The notes under the pieces are model-generated. The model ran no database searches. It worked only from the letters and a program-made list of their open reading frames with translations, and was not told where the DNA came from. Below are positions 8,323 to 17,665 of a DNA stretch of 64,000 bases, piece by piece. Source of the DNA: CBDCTM01 sp965222005 (lineage in GTDB: Bacteria > Bacteroidota > Bacteroidia > Chitinophagales > Saprospiraceae); the NCBI GenBank assembly GCA_965222005.1, contig OZ244935.1, forward strand, positions 5,704,001 through 5,768,000, in the 5' to 3' direction. Every line of letters begins with the position of its first letter. Positions within the stretch are counted from its first letter, which is position 1. A program made the position numbers and the translations under genes.

Positions 8323-9370
8323 ACTGTGGACAAATGATAACAGGCTTGATATCCGGCTCTTTATAAATTTTGACAATGTAGGATGCTGCCAGCTCGATTC
8401 CTCCTGCCGTCTTATTGATTTTCGACAGCTTCGAGAGCGTCACATCGTAGGCCAGCCCGAAACGCAAGTCCTTCACATCCACACCAAAAAGCACTTCGGC
8501 CGCATCGCCCACCCGGTAGCCCAGCCCAAAGCGCAGCTTGAGGTCTTGCTTGGGCTTGAGCTTATAATCGAGCCAGCTTTGCACAGCCATCTCATTAAGG
8601 TTTCTGATCTGATTCAACAAAAACGCCGGCGAAAGGGTCCATTTCTTATTGAGGTCGAAGGCAAAATTTCCGTGAAAAGTCACCCGTAGTGGCAGATCAA
8701 TGGAGATACTGTCGGGATTGGCATCCTGCTCCGATTTGGTGTCGAGGAAGCTGTAAGTGGGTGTCAGAATATTTTTCACGGCCAGTCCCAGCCGAAGGCG
8801 GGTTTGCTTGCTGACCTGCGAGGTGAGCAAAATGCCGGAGTGGAAATTGAGGAAGTTTTCATCTCCTTTATCCTGTGCAAAATTGGACCGATCGGCGCCA
8901 TCCCTTGTTTCGGCCGGTAGTTCATCGCCAAAATAGGCGTCGCTCAAATCGAGCTGGCGACCTACGGTTCCTCCCTGCAAGCCAAATGTGAGCATGGAAG
9001 AGCCTTTTTTATTAAGCGCCAGGTGATAGGCCGCTGAAAATAAGCCACCACTGGTTTTGAGAGAGGCCGTGCCGGACTTATCCTGAAAGAGGTTGAGCCC
9101 TACGCCGATCCAGTCCTTTTTGCCAAAACCTCTGATGATGGGAGCATCTACATAAAAGGCGTAGGTAACATACTCATTGGGCAATACGCTGAAGCCCTGA
9201 TCGCGAAACAGCCCTCCCAGCCGGAAGGTACCTTCATAGGCTCCGGTAAGTGCCGGATTAGTGGATAAAGGGGCATAATCGAACAGCGAAAAATGAGGCA
9301 CATCCTGCCCCTGAAGCTGCCCTGACAACCATATCAACAATAAAAAAAGTAGATGTTTTAGGAATTTCAT
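8318..9370 (-). CDS. PorP/SprF-family type IX secretion outer-membrane protein
   Basis: 350-residue beta-barrel of the PorP/SprF family. A signal peptide (MKFLKHLLFLLLIWLSGQLQ) is followed by the diagnostic start of the mature protein, SLFDYAPLSTNPALTGAYEG, and repeated amphipathic strands ending in a C-terminal domain rich in aromatic residues (RFGLAYDV). SprF is needed in Flavobacterium for surface display of the SprB adhesin; PorP is part of T9SS in Porphyromonas. ATG at 9370 was chosen because it begins directly at the signal peptide. Pairs with the PorE-like gene downstream. Confidence 0.85.
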   Translation of the reverse strand: MKFLKHLLFLLLIWLSGQLQGQDVPHFSLFDYAPLSTNPALTGAYEGTFRLGGLFRDQGFSVLPNEYVTYAFYVDAPIIRGFGKKDWIGVGLNLFQDKSGTASLKTSGGLFSAAYHLALNKKGSSMLTFGLQGGTVGRQLDLSDAYFGDELPAETRDGADRSNFAQDKGDENFLNFHSGILLTSQVSKQTRLRLGLAVKNILTPTYSFLDTKSEQDANPDSISIDLPLRVTFHGNFAFDLNKKWTLSPAFLLNQIRNLNEMAVQSWLDYKLKPKQDLKLRFGLGYRVGDAAEVLFGVDVKDLRFGLAYDVTLSKLSKINKTAGGIELAASYIVKIYKEPDIKPVIICPQF

Positions 9371-9556
9371 AGAAGACGTATTTGCTCTGTACAATCGATA
9401 TTATTACCAAAAAGCGAAATATAGGAGTTTTTATTAGAATTATACCTAATCTGTTGGATGTAAGACGTTAAAATCGGGATCTCCATTTTTCTTTCCTGTC
9501 TTTTTAACTGCCAAGCGACAAAATTGGGAGGCAGCTTCCGAAGCGCGCATTCCCAC

Positions 9557-10594
9557 CTATTGCGTTCCCTTCACCACAAATTTTTCGTCAATTTCCTGCA
9601 TACATTTAAAATGTCCCTTCGGGCAACGGGCATAGCCAATTTTGGAGCAGGGCCGGCACGAAAGACCTTTCACTTCCACCGTCGTATTGAGTTGTACGCC
9701 TTTTGGATAATAGGGATACATACCAAACTGAGGTACGGTACTGCCCCAGATCGAAACGATCCTTTTGCCAAAAGCCGCTGCGATGTGCATCATCCCCGTA
9801 TCGTGGCTGATCACCAGCCTGGCCTGCCGGATCACACTGGCCGACTGATGCACGCTCAGCGATCCGCAGGCATTGTGTACCCGCGGGCCCACCGCCAATT
9901 CAATCTCTTCGCCTTTTGACTGGTCCAATAGGCCACCAAGCAGGATGACCGGGCCGCTCAATCGACGGACGATCGCAATGATTTTTTCGGTAGGCAAGCA
10001 CTTGGTAGTATGGGCGGCGCCGATCGCAAAGGCAATGAATTGAGGTATTGGGGTTACTTTGGTGATATCAGATTTGAGAATTTCCACTCCTTCCTTTTTT
10101 GATACCACATCCACTTCCTCATCCAGCGGGATGAAGTAATCCAAGCCAGCAGCATCATTGTGAACACCCAATGGGGCAACGGCTTTTAGATAGCGATCTA
10201 CTATATGCTGACAAGCCCACTGCTTGCTTTTCAGCTTTACCATCAGCCATTTCTGCCAATTCAACTTGCTGACTTTGGTACTTCGAATGCCCATCGCCAG
10301 ACGGAGCTGAAAGCTACGCAGGTTGTTGTGCAGATCGATGATATAGTCAAAGCGCTCCTGGCGCAGCTTCGGCAGTATCTCATTGATATGCTGATCGATG
10401 CTGTGGATCCGGTCGATGTAGGGATTGGCTTCCACAAGGGTGGCAAATTGGCTTTTGGTAATGAAATGTATGGAGGCATCTCGCTGCAGTTTGAGACAGC
10501 GAATGACGGGGCTACACAGCACAATGTCGCCGATGGAGCTAAAACGCACAATCAGCACTTTCAGGATTTTGGGGCCAGGCTTGGTCGGCGGCAT
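9557..10594 (-). CDS. Glycosyltransferase family 9 (heptosyltransferase-like)
   Basis: GT9 enzymes transfer ADP-heptose or related sugars to the lipopolysaccharide core on the cytoplasmic face of the inner membrane. Seen in the 345-residue protein: N-terminal VLIVRFSSIGDIVLCSPVI (GT-B fold start), the C-terminal domain FIAFAIGAAHTTKCLP and the donor-binding stretch VISHDTGMMHIAAAFGKRI. A C-terminal cysteine cluster (GLSCRPCSKIGYARCPKGHFKC) is present, as in several GT9 proteins. ATG at 10594. It stands alone, divergent from the next gene, so the acceptor cannot be inferred. Confidence 0.88.
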   Translation of the reverse strand: MPPTKPGPKILKVLIVRFSSIGDIVLCSPVIRCLKLQRDASIHFITKSQFATLVEANPYIDRIHSIDQHINEILPKLRQERFDYIIDLHNNLRSFQLRLAMGIRSTKVSKLNWQKWLMVKLKSKQWACQHIVDRYLKAVAPLGVHNDAAGLDYFIPLDEEVDVVSKKEGVEILKSDITKVTPIPQFIAFAIGAAHTTKCLPTEKIIAIVRRLSGPVILLGGLLDQSKGEEIELAVGPRVHNACGSLSVHQSASVIRQARLVISHDTGMMHIAAAFGKRIVSIWGSTVPQFGMYPYYPKGVQLNTTVEVKGLSCRPCSKIGYARCPKGHFKCMQEIDEKFVVKGTQ

Positions 10595-10734
10595 GCGACA
10601 ATAGCGATTTGGTGTCAGGTAAAGTTGGGCAACAATTTGCCGAAATGCCAGTAAATCTAGTGAAATTTATTAGATTTGATGGATACCTTTTTGATCCCGT
10701 GGCAGTACTTTTTCGCTTTTCAAAAATATCAGCC

Positions 10735-11202
10735 ATGCAACGTCTATCCAAACTTAGCGTATTATTTGCCATCCTATTGCTGGCCGGCAATTGTAAAATT
10801 GTGCAGTACACTCCGACCGACTACCCCAAGGAACAGATCAGCTTTGGTACGGGCGGAGGCTTTTCGGGTATTGTCACGGAATATTTTTTATTGCGCAATG
10901 GCGACTTTTTCAAGATGACCAGTATAGAGGAGGGTTTCAAAAAGGGCAATCCGGTGGATGAGCGGCGTACCCAGCAGGTGTTTTCCAATTACTACTTTTT
11001 GGGGATCGATGATGTGGAATTCAACCATCCCGGCAGTGCTTATTACTTTATCACCTACAAACATGGCGAAAATGAGCATCAGGTTGTTTGGGGAGATGGC
11101 GCTCATGCGGTGGATACACGGGTGAAGACGTTTTATCGCAACCTTCGGCAGCTTGTCAAATCTTCCGGTTTTGCCCCTGTTAAAACGCCGCAAAGCCGCT
11201 AA
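10735..11202 (+). CDS. Exported hypothetical protein
   Basis: 155 residues with a hydrophobic N-terminus (LSVLFAILLLAGNCKIV) that could be a signal peptide or a weak lipobox (LAGNC, with Asn at the -1 position, which is unusual). The rest is a compact alpha/beta domain with many aromatic residues (TEYFLLRNGDFFKM, FSNYYFLGIDDVEF). No family recognised. The ATG at 10735 was preferred over upstream starts because it begins at the signal-like segment. Transcribed divergently from the GT9 gene. Confidence 0.7.
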   Translation: MQRLSKLSVLFAILLLAGNCKIVQYTPTDYPKEQISFGTGGGFSGIVTEYFLLRNGDFFKMTSIEEGFKKGNPVDERRTQQVFSNYYFLGIDDVEFNHPGSAYYFITYKHGENEHQVVWGDGAHAVDTRVKTFYRNLRQLVKSSGFAPVKTPQSR

Positions 11203-11301
11203 TTAGTCCAAAAAACTTTGGATATTGATAATAAATGGGGCATTGTCGGCTATATATTTGAAGTTGAATATTGAGCTACTATTTTTCACTAAACCAATTT
11301 G

Positions 11302-13113
11302 ATGAAATTTCTGTACCTGGTATTGCTGAGTTGCCTGGCCTTCCAATTTAGCCTTGCTCAATCGCCCCCGGGCCGCTGTGCTATGGATCATATGCAGGCA
11401 TTGCTAGCTGCTGAATCGCCTGAATATGCCCGCTCCCTTGAAGCGTATATCGATCAGCTTGGCCAACCAACCCATGCGGTTGACCGCTCTGCTGCTTTGT
11501 TCAACCTGCCGGTGGTGGTGCATGTAATACACATGGGCGAACAAACGGGCGTGGGCAGCAATTTGTCGGAAAGTCGGATTTTGAGCCAGCTAGACATTCT
11601 GAACGAGGACTACCGCCGCGCCAATGCGGATGCTGCCAATACCCCCGGCCAATTTGCCGGGCTGGCTGCTGATGTAGATATTGAATTTTGCCTGGCCAGG
11701 CTCGATCCCTTTGACAATCCTACTTCCGGCATCACCCGCCACCAATATCTCAGCATTCCCAACCTCTCTTATATTGAGCAAAATATCAAACCGGCCACTA
11801 CCTGGGATCCTAGCCGGTACATCAATATCTGGACAGTGGCTATGCCTCCGGGCAATGGCAATGTACTGGGCTATTCCTACCTGCCTACCCCTCAGATAGT
11901 GGGCAGCGAGCGCGATGGTCTGGTGATTGACCACAATCATTTTGGGTATGTCAGCTTTACGAACAAAGGCAGAACGACTACACATGAGATGGGGCATTAT
12001 CTGGGGCTCCTGCACACCTGGGGAGGTAATGACACCAATGGGATTCCCATCGGCTGCAATTCGGATGATGGTGTAGCGGATACGCCCAATGCTTCTGGCC
12101 CTTATTATGAATGCCCCGTTTTCGGGCAAAGCAGTTGCGGAAGTGTGGATATGAACATGAATTTCATGGATTATGTGGACGACCACTGCATGAACTTATT
12201 TACGGCTGGGCAGGCCGATCGGATCCGCAGCACGCTCAATGGTATCCGCTCCTCTCTTTTGGATGAGGCCAACAACATATGCAATACAAATAATGAGTGT
12301 ACAGAACTGATTTCCAGTGATTTAAATAGTGGGTTCGAAAACTCAGCAGAAATTGAGGGTTGGGTCATTGAGGATGCCAACGGGGATGCGACCAGCTGGA
12401 ATCTGGGGCAGGGCGGCAATGATGACTGGGGGCCAAACAGCGGTAGCGGACTGGCTGTATATCTGTGGAATGAGGATGCAGTCACAGCAGCCCATGACTA
12501 TTTATTTTCTCCCTGCTTTCAAATCGAAGAGGGGCGCAGCTACGAATTGCTATTCTCTATTGCTAATGCCGAGGATGCCAATGGGAATGATTATCCTGAG
12601 CGGTTGGAAGTTGGTTTTTCCAGTTTACAGAGTGCCGCTGACTTTTTCAGTCCAACCGATTGGAACTACAATCCATTTAGTCAGTCTTTTCCTAATTATC
12701 AAAACGAGCGCCTTTTATTTCAAGCACTCGAGACCACGACTATCAGTATAGGATTCCATGTATTCAGTTCGGCCGACATGTATGCCATGCAATTGGATGA
12801 TATCAGCATCCGCGATCTGGGAACCGTTGGCGCGGATGAGCCGCAGCCATCGTCGGCCATAGGCTTTTATCCCAATCCTCTTGGCTCCACCAGCGAACTG
12901 CTCACCATTGAGCTGGCCAAGGAAAGCACCGATGAGGCAGCAGCTGTGCATTGGTACGATGTGAATGGCCGGCTCCTGGGCAGCCAGGCTGTTCTGCCCG
13001 GAACTTTGAGCCTGCAGATCGACCTAAGTGAAATGAAGGCAGGCATATATTTTGTTTGCTATCAGTCGGCCATTCGTCACTGGACGAGAAGGCTGATAAA
13101 AGTAGCTAAATGA
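11302..13113 (+). CDS. Secreted M43 (pappalysin-type) metalloprotease with T9SS sorting domain
   Basis: 603 residues: signal peptide (1-20, ending SLAQ), a propeptide region, then an M43 zinc protease domain with HEMGHYLGLLH at 228-238 (zinc ligands and general-base Glu) and a downstream Met-turn region (NFMDYVDDHCMNLFT). A beta-sandwich follows (about 345-510), then a C-terminal type A T9SS sorting domain starting near GFYPNPLGSTSELLTI and ending in AGIYFVCYQS...IKVAK. The protein should be exported by T9SS and either released or attached to the surface. ATG at 11302. Confidence 0.92.
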   Translation: MKFLYLVLLSCLAFQFSLAQSPPGRCAMDHMQALLAAESPEYARSLEAYIDQLGQPTHAVDRSAALFNLPVVVHVIHMGEQTGVGSNLSESRILSQLDILNEDYRRANADAANTPGQFAGLAADVDIEFCLARLDPFDNPTSGITRHQYLSIPNLSYIEQNIKPATTWDPSRYINIWTVAMPPGNGNVLGYSYLPTPQIVGSERDGLVIDHNHFGYVSFTNKGRTTTHEMGHYLGLLHTWGGNDTNGIPIGCNSDDGVADTPNASGPYYECPVFGQSSCGSVDMNMNFMDYVDDHCMNLFTAGQADRIRSTLNGIRSSLLDEANNICNTNNECTELISSDLNSGFENSAEIEGWVIEDANGDATSWNLGQGGNDDWGPNSGSGLAVYLWNEDAVTAAHDYLFSPCFQIEEGRSYELLFSIANAEDANGNDYPERLEVGFSSLQSAADFFSPTDWNYNPFSQSFPNYQNERLLFQALETTTISIGFHVFSSADMYAMQLDDISIRDLGTVGADEPQPSSAIGFYPNPLGSTSELLTIELAKESTDEAAAVHWYDVNGRLLGSQAVLPGTLSLQIDLSEMKAGIYFVCYQSAIRHWTRRLIKVAK

Positions 13114-13206
13114 GCCAAATAGCAGCTGAAATGGTAGGGACGGAGACGGTTTTAGGAGTGAATGCTTAACGAAAAGTTAAAGTTATTTTAAGGAGTATCG
13201 ACAAAA

Positions 13207-13237
13207 TTGTAAGCCAGCATAGAATTAGCTACTTTTG
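13207..13237 (+). promoter_or_regulatory. Bacteroidota-type promoter before the Cys/Lys-rich protein gene
   Basis: TTG at 13207-13209, a 20-base gap, then TACTTTTG at 13230-13237. Both elements match the -33/-7 promoter form of the phylum (TTTG...TAnnTTTG) with a good spacing. The gene begins 49 bases downstream. Confidence 0.65.
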
Positions 13238-13286
13238 AAGCGTTGCGTATGTATTACTTAAACTTTATAAAAACATTGTGATCATC

Positions 13287-13790
13287 ATGAAGAAATTATT
13301 TTTTCTTTTTGCTTTCCTCGGCCTTGTTAGTTTTGCTGCCAATGCCCAATCGTGCAAGTATGCTAAAAAAGCTAAAGGTGAGAAATCTACCTGTGTAAAA
13401 TCTCAAAAAGCTGCGGCCAGTGCTGCTTTGATTGACGATGCGATTGAGTCGCGTACCTGTGCTAAATCTGGCAAAGTGTCATATGTAAGAAAAGTAGTAA
13501 ACAATGAAACCGGTGCTGTATCTTACCAAGATGTGGAATACTGTACCAAGTCAAAGAAATTTATCAATGCTTCTCCGGCAGGCATGAAAGCTACCTGTAC
13601 CAAAAGTGCAAAAGCTTCCTGCTCAAAGAGCGCCAAGGCTACCAAAGCTTCGATGAGCGCAAAAGGTGCCAAGAAAGCTTGCTGTACTGGTAAAGACAAA
13701 GCTGCTTGTTGCGCCGGCAAAAGTAAAAAAGTGAAAAATACCAAAGCTTCTCAGTCCAAAGTAAAGTTGGTAAAAGAAGTAGAGAACTAA
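13287..13790 (+). CDS. Secreted Cys/Lys-rich protein with five CxKS motifs
   Basis: 167 residues, clear signal peptide (MKKLFFLFAFLGLVSFAANA then QS). The mature part is very rich in Lys, Ala, Ser and Cys: five CxKS motifs (CVKS, CAKS, CTKS, CTKS, CSKS), then two CC pairs (KACCTGK and AACCAGK) in a lysine-rich tail. Only the centre (VSYVRKVVNNETGAVSYQDV) looks like a normal folded segment. Metal binding or redox activity is possible from the cysteines; nothing is known. It has its own promoter and a strong terminator, suggesting a well-expressed single-gene unit. Confidence 0.85.
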   Translation: MKKLFFLFAFLGLVSFAANAQSCKYAKKAKGEKSTCVKSQKAAASAALIDDAIESRTCAKSGKVSYVRKVVNNETGAVSYQDVEYCTKSKKFINASPAGMKATCTKSAKASCSKSAKATKASMSAKGAKKACCTGKDKAACCAGKSKKVKNTKASQSKVKLVKEVEN

Positions 13791-13850
13791 TAGTTCCAAC
13801 GAAAGGCTGCCAGGCTTTTTGATCCATAGCAGCTTTCCGTGAATAGGCAA

Positions 13851-13890
13851 TGTGGGCCGGCTCATCAGGAGTCGGCCCACATTTTTTTTT
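13851..13890 (+). terminator. Rho-independent terminator
   Basis: Perfect 9-bp stem TGTGGGCCG/CGGCCCACA (13851-13859 with 13873-13881) followed directly by a run of nine T. It ends the transcript of the Cys/Lys-rich protein gene. Confidence 0.9.
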
Positions 13891-13932
13891 GTTTGCAGCT
13901 CGTTCCTACAGACCCCCAAAATTAGTCAAAGG

Positions 13933-14382
13933 CTAGCCATTGAATTCGCTGTAAGGAACTCCCATTTGGTATTGTTTCAGGACGTGCCTTACGGTGGGTG
14001 AAGTATTTTTGGGCAGCTTGGCTAAAGGCAGCCAGCTCACCTTCTTAAATTTTTTGGGCTCCCTCGATTGGATCCGGCCTTCCCATTTGGTAGCCTTGAA
14101 GTACATGACAATGCGAAGATCATCCGCTTTTTGTTTGAATAAGGTGTGTACCAGTTGCAGATCGTCCGAAAATAATTTGATACCCGCTTCTTCCTTGCTT
14201 TCGCGTATCAAAGCCTTTTTGGGTAGCTCCCGGTTGTTTAAAGCCCCGCCGATAAGTGTACACTTGCCCCCATTTTTACTCGTTTGTTTGAGCATAAGTA
14301 TATGGCCTTTATGCTCCAGCAGCAGGCGTACTTTTATTGTTTTACTCAACAATAATTTCAGACTTTTTCGGTTTTGTAGCAT
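13933..14382 (-). CDS. Nudix hydrolase
   Basis: 149 residues. The Nudix box is seen at about residues 46-68 as GALNNRELPKKALI then RESKEEAGI, fitting G-x5-E-x7-RE-x2-EE-x-G-[hydrophobic], so the metal-binding glutamates are intact. The basic N-terminus (NRKSLKLLLSKTIKVRLLLEHKG) precedes the first strand. The substrate, some nucleoside diphosphate derivative, cannot be told. ATG at 14382; convergent with the gene before it. Confidence 0.88.
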   Translation of the reverse strand: MLQNRKSLKLLLSKTIKVRLLLEHKGHILMLKQTSKNGGKCTLIGGALNNRELPKKALIRESKEEAGIKLFSDDLQLVHTLFKQKADDLRIVMYFKATKWEGRIQSREPKKFKKVSWLPLAKLPKNTSPTVRHVLKQYQMGVPYSEFNG

Positions 14383-14673
14383 TGGACTGAATATATATTC
14401 AACTGATTAGCAGGCAAATTTCCTCCCTGTATCTACTATCCAACGGCTCTCCCCCCCAAAATACTACAAGTACAGGGATTTTTTCGCAATATGTTATTAT
14501 TCGCCCTAAATTTTTTAAACAATCCCGTTTATTTTAAATTTGCCCAATAAGCAAAACAGCGCTTCTCAGGCATTCTTCAAATTCTTTGTTGTTGGGATTC
14601 TAAAAATACCGCTTTCAAGCAACTTTTGTTTTCTGGCAAAAAGAGAAAATTACACACCAAATCAACTATCCTT

Positions 14674-15708
14674 ATGAGATACAACAACATCCTGGAGGCG
14701 ATTGGCAATACTCCCCTGATCCGACTCAACAAAGTTTCCAAAACTATTAAGGCTACGGTATATGCCAAAGTCGAGGCTTTCAATCCCGGGCATTCCACCA
14801 AAGACCGAATAGCACTGTACATGGTGGAGCATGCCGAAAAGGATGGCCGACTCAGGCCGGGAGGTACGATCATTGAATCCACCAGCGGGAATACGGGCTT
14901 TAGCCTGGCTATGATCAGCGTCATCAAAGGTTACCGTTGTATCCTTACCGTGCCGGACAAAATTTCGCAGGAAAAGCTTGATTTGCTACGCGCCTTGCGA
15001 GCGGAGGTTGTTGTTTGCCCCAGCAATGTGAAGCCCGACGATCCGCGCTCCTACTATTCCAAAGCCAAAGAACTGAGAGAGGTCTTGCCCAATTCTTTTT
15101 ACGTCAATCAGTATTTTAATTCGGCCAATCTCATGGCTCACTACTGTACTACCGGCCCCGAGATTTGGGAACAAACGGAAGGAAAAATAACGCATTACAT
15201 TGCCAGCTGCGGTACCGGCGGCACCTTATCCGGTACGGCACGCTATCTCAAAGAGCAAAATCCCGATGTCTGCGTAGTGGGTGTGGATGCTTATGGCTCG
15301 GTGCTGAAAAAATACCACGAAACCGGCCGCTTTGACGAAGAGGAGATTTATCCATATAAACTGGAAGGGGTAGGCAAAAATATTATTCCTGACAATGTGG
15401 ATTTTAGTATCATTGACAAATTTGTGAAAGTGACCGACAAGGCCAGTGCCTTCCGGGCGCGCCAGCTCTCCAAGAGTGAGGGCCTGTTTGTAGGCTATTC
15501 CAGTGGTGCAGCCATGCAGGGCGTTTTTAAGATCAAAGAAGAGTTAAAGAAAGATGATATGGTGGTGGTGCTTTTCCCCGATCACGGCAGCCGCTATCTG
15601 GGCAAGATATTTAGCAACGAATGGATGGAGGAAGCCGGATTTTTGTACGGTCACAACAACTACAAGTATATGCTGCGTTTCCGCAAATTCCTGCGAAGCA
15701 TCTCCTAA
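14674..15708 (+). CDS. PLP-dependent cysteine synthase / cystathionine beta-synthase-like enzyme
   Basis: 344 residues of fold-type II PLP enzyme. Seen: NPGHSTKDRIA with the Schiff-base lysine, the substrate loop ESTSGNTGFSLA, the phosphate-binding GTGGTLSGTARYLKE, and C-terminal VLFPDHGSRYLGKIFSNEWM. The sequence style (YGSVLKKYHETG, EGVGKNIIPDNVDF) is nearer to cystathionine beta-synthase core domains than to CysK, but there are no CBS-pair regulatory domains. It should join serine or O-acetylserine with a thiol. The ATG at 14674 begins RYNNILEAIGNTPLI, the usual start. A cupin-like gene follows by 38 bases. Confidence 0.88.
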   Translation: MRYNNILEAIGNTPLIRLNKVSKTIKATVYAKVEAFNPGHSTKDRIALYMVEHAEKDGRLRPGGTIIESTSGNTGFSLAMISVIKGYRCILTVPDKISQEKLDLLRALRAEVVVCPSNVKPDDPRSYYSKAKELREVLPNSFYVNQYFNSANLMAHYCTTGPEIWEQTEGKITHYIASCGTGGTLSGTARYLKEQNPDVCVVGVDAYGSVLKKYHETGRFDEEEIYPYKLEGVGKNIIPDNVDFSIIDKFVKVTDKASAFRARQLSKSEGLFVGYSSGAAMQGVFKIKEELKKDDMVVVLFPDHGSRYLGKIFSNEWMEEAGFLYGHNNYKYMLRFRKFLRSIS

Positions 15709-15746
15709 ATACACCATGATCTCATAAAACTTTAAAGCATACTGTT

Positions 15747-16589
15747 ATGAATTTGCAACCTATAGAAAGAAGAACGGGGCTTAGCCGCCGGGAGTTTGAG
15801 GAAGAATACCTCAAAAAAGATAAGCCCGTTATTTTTACTGACCTGGTAAAAGACTGGCCTGCTGTTAATAAATGGACCTTTGACTTCTTCCAAAAGGAGT
15901 ATGGCCATATCGAAGTGCCTATTTATGATAACTCCTTCAGAAAGGCGGGTAAGGATTACCTCACTCCCAAACAAACGATGAAGTTTGGCGATTACCTGGA
16001 GCTCATCCAAAACGAGCCTACTGAGCTGAGGATGTTCCTGTTCAATATGTTTAAGCATGCCCCGGAACTGGCCAATAATATTTCTTTCCCTCGCATCACC
16101 GATGGCTGGCTAAATCTACCCCTTATGTTTTTTGGGGGCGAAGGCTCAAAAGTTGACCTCCACTACGATCTCGATTGCGCCAACGTGTTTCTCACACAAT
16201 TCCAAACCCGCAAGAAGGTCATTCTCTTCGCTCCCGATCAATCTCCTTATCTGTACCAGCATCCATTTACCGTGCAAAGCTCGGTTATGCTGGACAATCC
16301 GGATTACGAAAAACATCCCGCTCTCGCTCTGGCCGATGGCTATGAAGATGTTATATCGCATGGCGAAACCCTCTTTATGCCCAGCCTCTGGTGGCATTAC
16401 ATTTACTACCTCGATGGCGGCTTCTCCATTAGCCTGCGCACCCACAATGCTTATACCCGCATGCGGGGAGCCTGGAATGTATCGCGCCACTTCCTGGTGG
16501 ATAAAAGTATGAATATGCTGCTGGGTAATCGTTGGTCGAGTATCAAAGAAAATATGGCCCAGCGGAAAGCTGAAACGGCAATGTCGTAA
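15747..16589 (+). CDS. Cupin-like JmjC-domain protein (putative Fe(II)/2-oxoglutarate oxygenase)
   Basis: 280 residues of the cupin_8 / FIH-type family. Start SRREFEEEYLKKDKPVIF and DWPAVNKWTFDFF are typical. Iron ligands seen: HxD in DLHYDLDCANVF and the distal His in MPSLWWHYIYYL; KKVILFAPDQ lies between them as usual. Such proteins hydroxylate proteins or small molecules; the substrate is unknown. Likely cotranscribed with the upstream PLP enzyme and closed by the terminator just downstream. Confidence 0.87.
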   Translation: MNLQPIERRTGLSRREFEEEYLKKDKPVIFTDLVKDWPAVNKWTFDFFQKEYGHIEVPIYDNSFRKAGKDYLTPKQTMKFGDYLELIQNEPTELRMFLFNMFKHAPELANNISFPRITDGWLNLPLMFFGGEGSKVDLHYDLDCANVFLTQFQTRKKVILFAPDQSPYLYQHPFTVQSSVMLDNPDYEKHPALALADGYEDVISHGETLFMPSLWWHYIYYLDGGFSISLRTHNAYTRMRGAWNVSRHFLVDKSMNMLLGNRWSSIKENMAQRKAETAMS

Positions 16590-16615
16590 TAATAGACCTG
16601 CTAATCTCTTATACA

Positions 16616-16668
16616 ATATGCTGAAAATCAACACTTTACATAGGCCTGATTTTCAGCATATTTTTTTT
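16616..16668 (+). terminator. Rho-independent terminator
   Basis: Perfect 15-bp stem ATATGCTGAAAATCA/TGATTTTCAGCATAT (16616-16630 with 16647-16661) followed by a T-run. It separates the PLP enzyme/cupin pair from the next gene, which starts 14 bases later. Confidence 0.9.
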
Positions 16669-16681
16669 CAAAATCCATTTC

Positions 16682-17665
16682 ATGAAAATCCTTGTCACCG
16701 GTGCCGATGGCATGCTGGGTAGCAATCTGGTCAGGGAGTTGCTGGGGCGAGGCCATGAGGTAGTTGCTTTTCTACTACCCGGCTCAACCTCAAAAACCCT
16801 GGACGGCTTGCCAATTTTAAAAACCTATGGCAACATCCTCACCCCTGCTGAAATCGGGTCGGCTGCGCAAGGCTGCGATGCCATTATCCACACCGCCGCG
16901 AATACCAATATCTGGCCCGATCGCTCGGAGATGGTGCGCCGTGTCAACTTTGATGGTACCAAGCAGGTGGTAGAAGTTGCGCTGAAGGCCAACGTCCGAA
17001 GATTTATCTACGTAGGTACCGCCAATTCTTTCGGCTTTGGCTCCAAAGATACCCCGGGTGACGAGTCGCACCCCTACCAATCAGCCCAATACGGGCTGGA
17101 TTATATGGACTCTAAATACCAGGCCCAGCAATACGTCTTAAAAGCCGTACAGGAGCGCAACTTGCCCGCTATTGTAATTAATCCGACCTTTATGCTGGGT
17201 TCTTACGACTCCAAGCCCGGTGCCGGAGCTATGATCATTGCCATCGCCAAAGGAAAGGTACCGGGCTACGCTGCCGGGGGTCGCAACTATGTGTATGTAA
17301 AAGATGTAGCGATTGCTATTGCTAATGCGTTGGCAGGCGGACGGCTTGGAGAATGCTACATTGCTGGACATGAAAATTTGAATTACCGGGAAGCTTTTGG
17401 CAAAATTGCACGAGTGGTGGGGGTGGCTCCTCCACGTCTTTTCATCCCTTCCTGGCTGAGCAAGCTCATTGGCTGGCTGGGCAGTATGTATGGCAAACTC
17501 ACTGGCAATGCCCCCACCGTCAGCCTGGCAATGGCCCGCATATCAGCTGACGAGCACTACTTCACGGCCCGAAAAGCCATCGCCGAGCTGGGTATGCCGC
17601 AGACGGATATTGAGGTAGCCATTCGCGAGTGTTATACATGGTTGAAAGATAATAATTATTTATAA
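16682..17665 (+). CDS. NAD(P)-dependent epimerase/dehydratase, possible ceramide reductase (CerR-like)
   Basis: 327-residue extended short-chain dehydrogenase. Rossmann motif TGADGMLG at 6-13, IIHTAANTNIW in the cofactor region, catalytic YMDSK (YxxxK) near residue 142. The form is that of dihydroflavonol-reductase-like proteins. In Caulobacter and Bacteroides a member of this superfamily (CerR) reduces the 3-keto group during sphingolipid synthesis; the serine palmitoyltransferase-like gene two genes downstream makes that role likely here, but this is inference. ATG at 16682. Confidence 0.82.
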   Translation: MKILVTGADGMLGSNLVRELLGRGHEVVAFLLPGSTSKTLDGLPILKTYGNILTPAEIGSAAQGCDAIIHTAANTNIWPDRSEMVRRVNFDGTKQVVEVALKANVRRFIYVGTANSFGFGSKDTPGDESHPYQSAQYGLDYMDSKYQAQQYVLKAVQERNLPAIVINPTFMLGSYDSKPGAGAMIIAIAKGKVPGYAAGGRNYVYVKDVAIAIANALAGGRLGECYIAGHENLNYREAFGKIARVVGVAPPRLFIPSWLSKLIGWLGSMYGKLTGNAPTVSLAMARISADEHYFTARKAIAELGMPQTDIEVAIRECYTWLKDNNYL

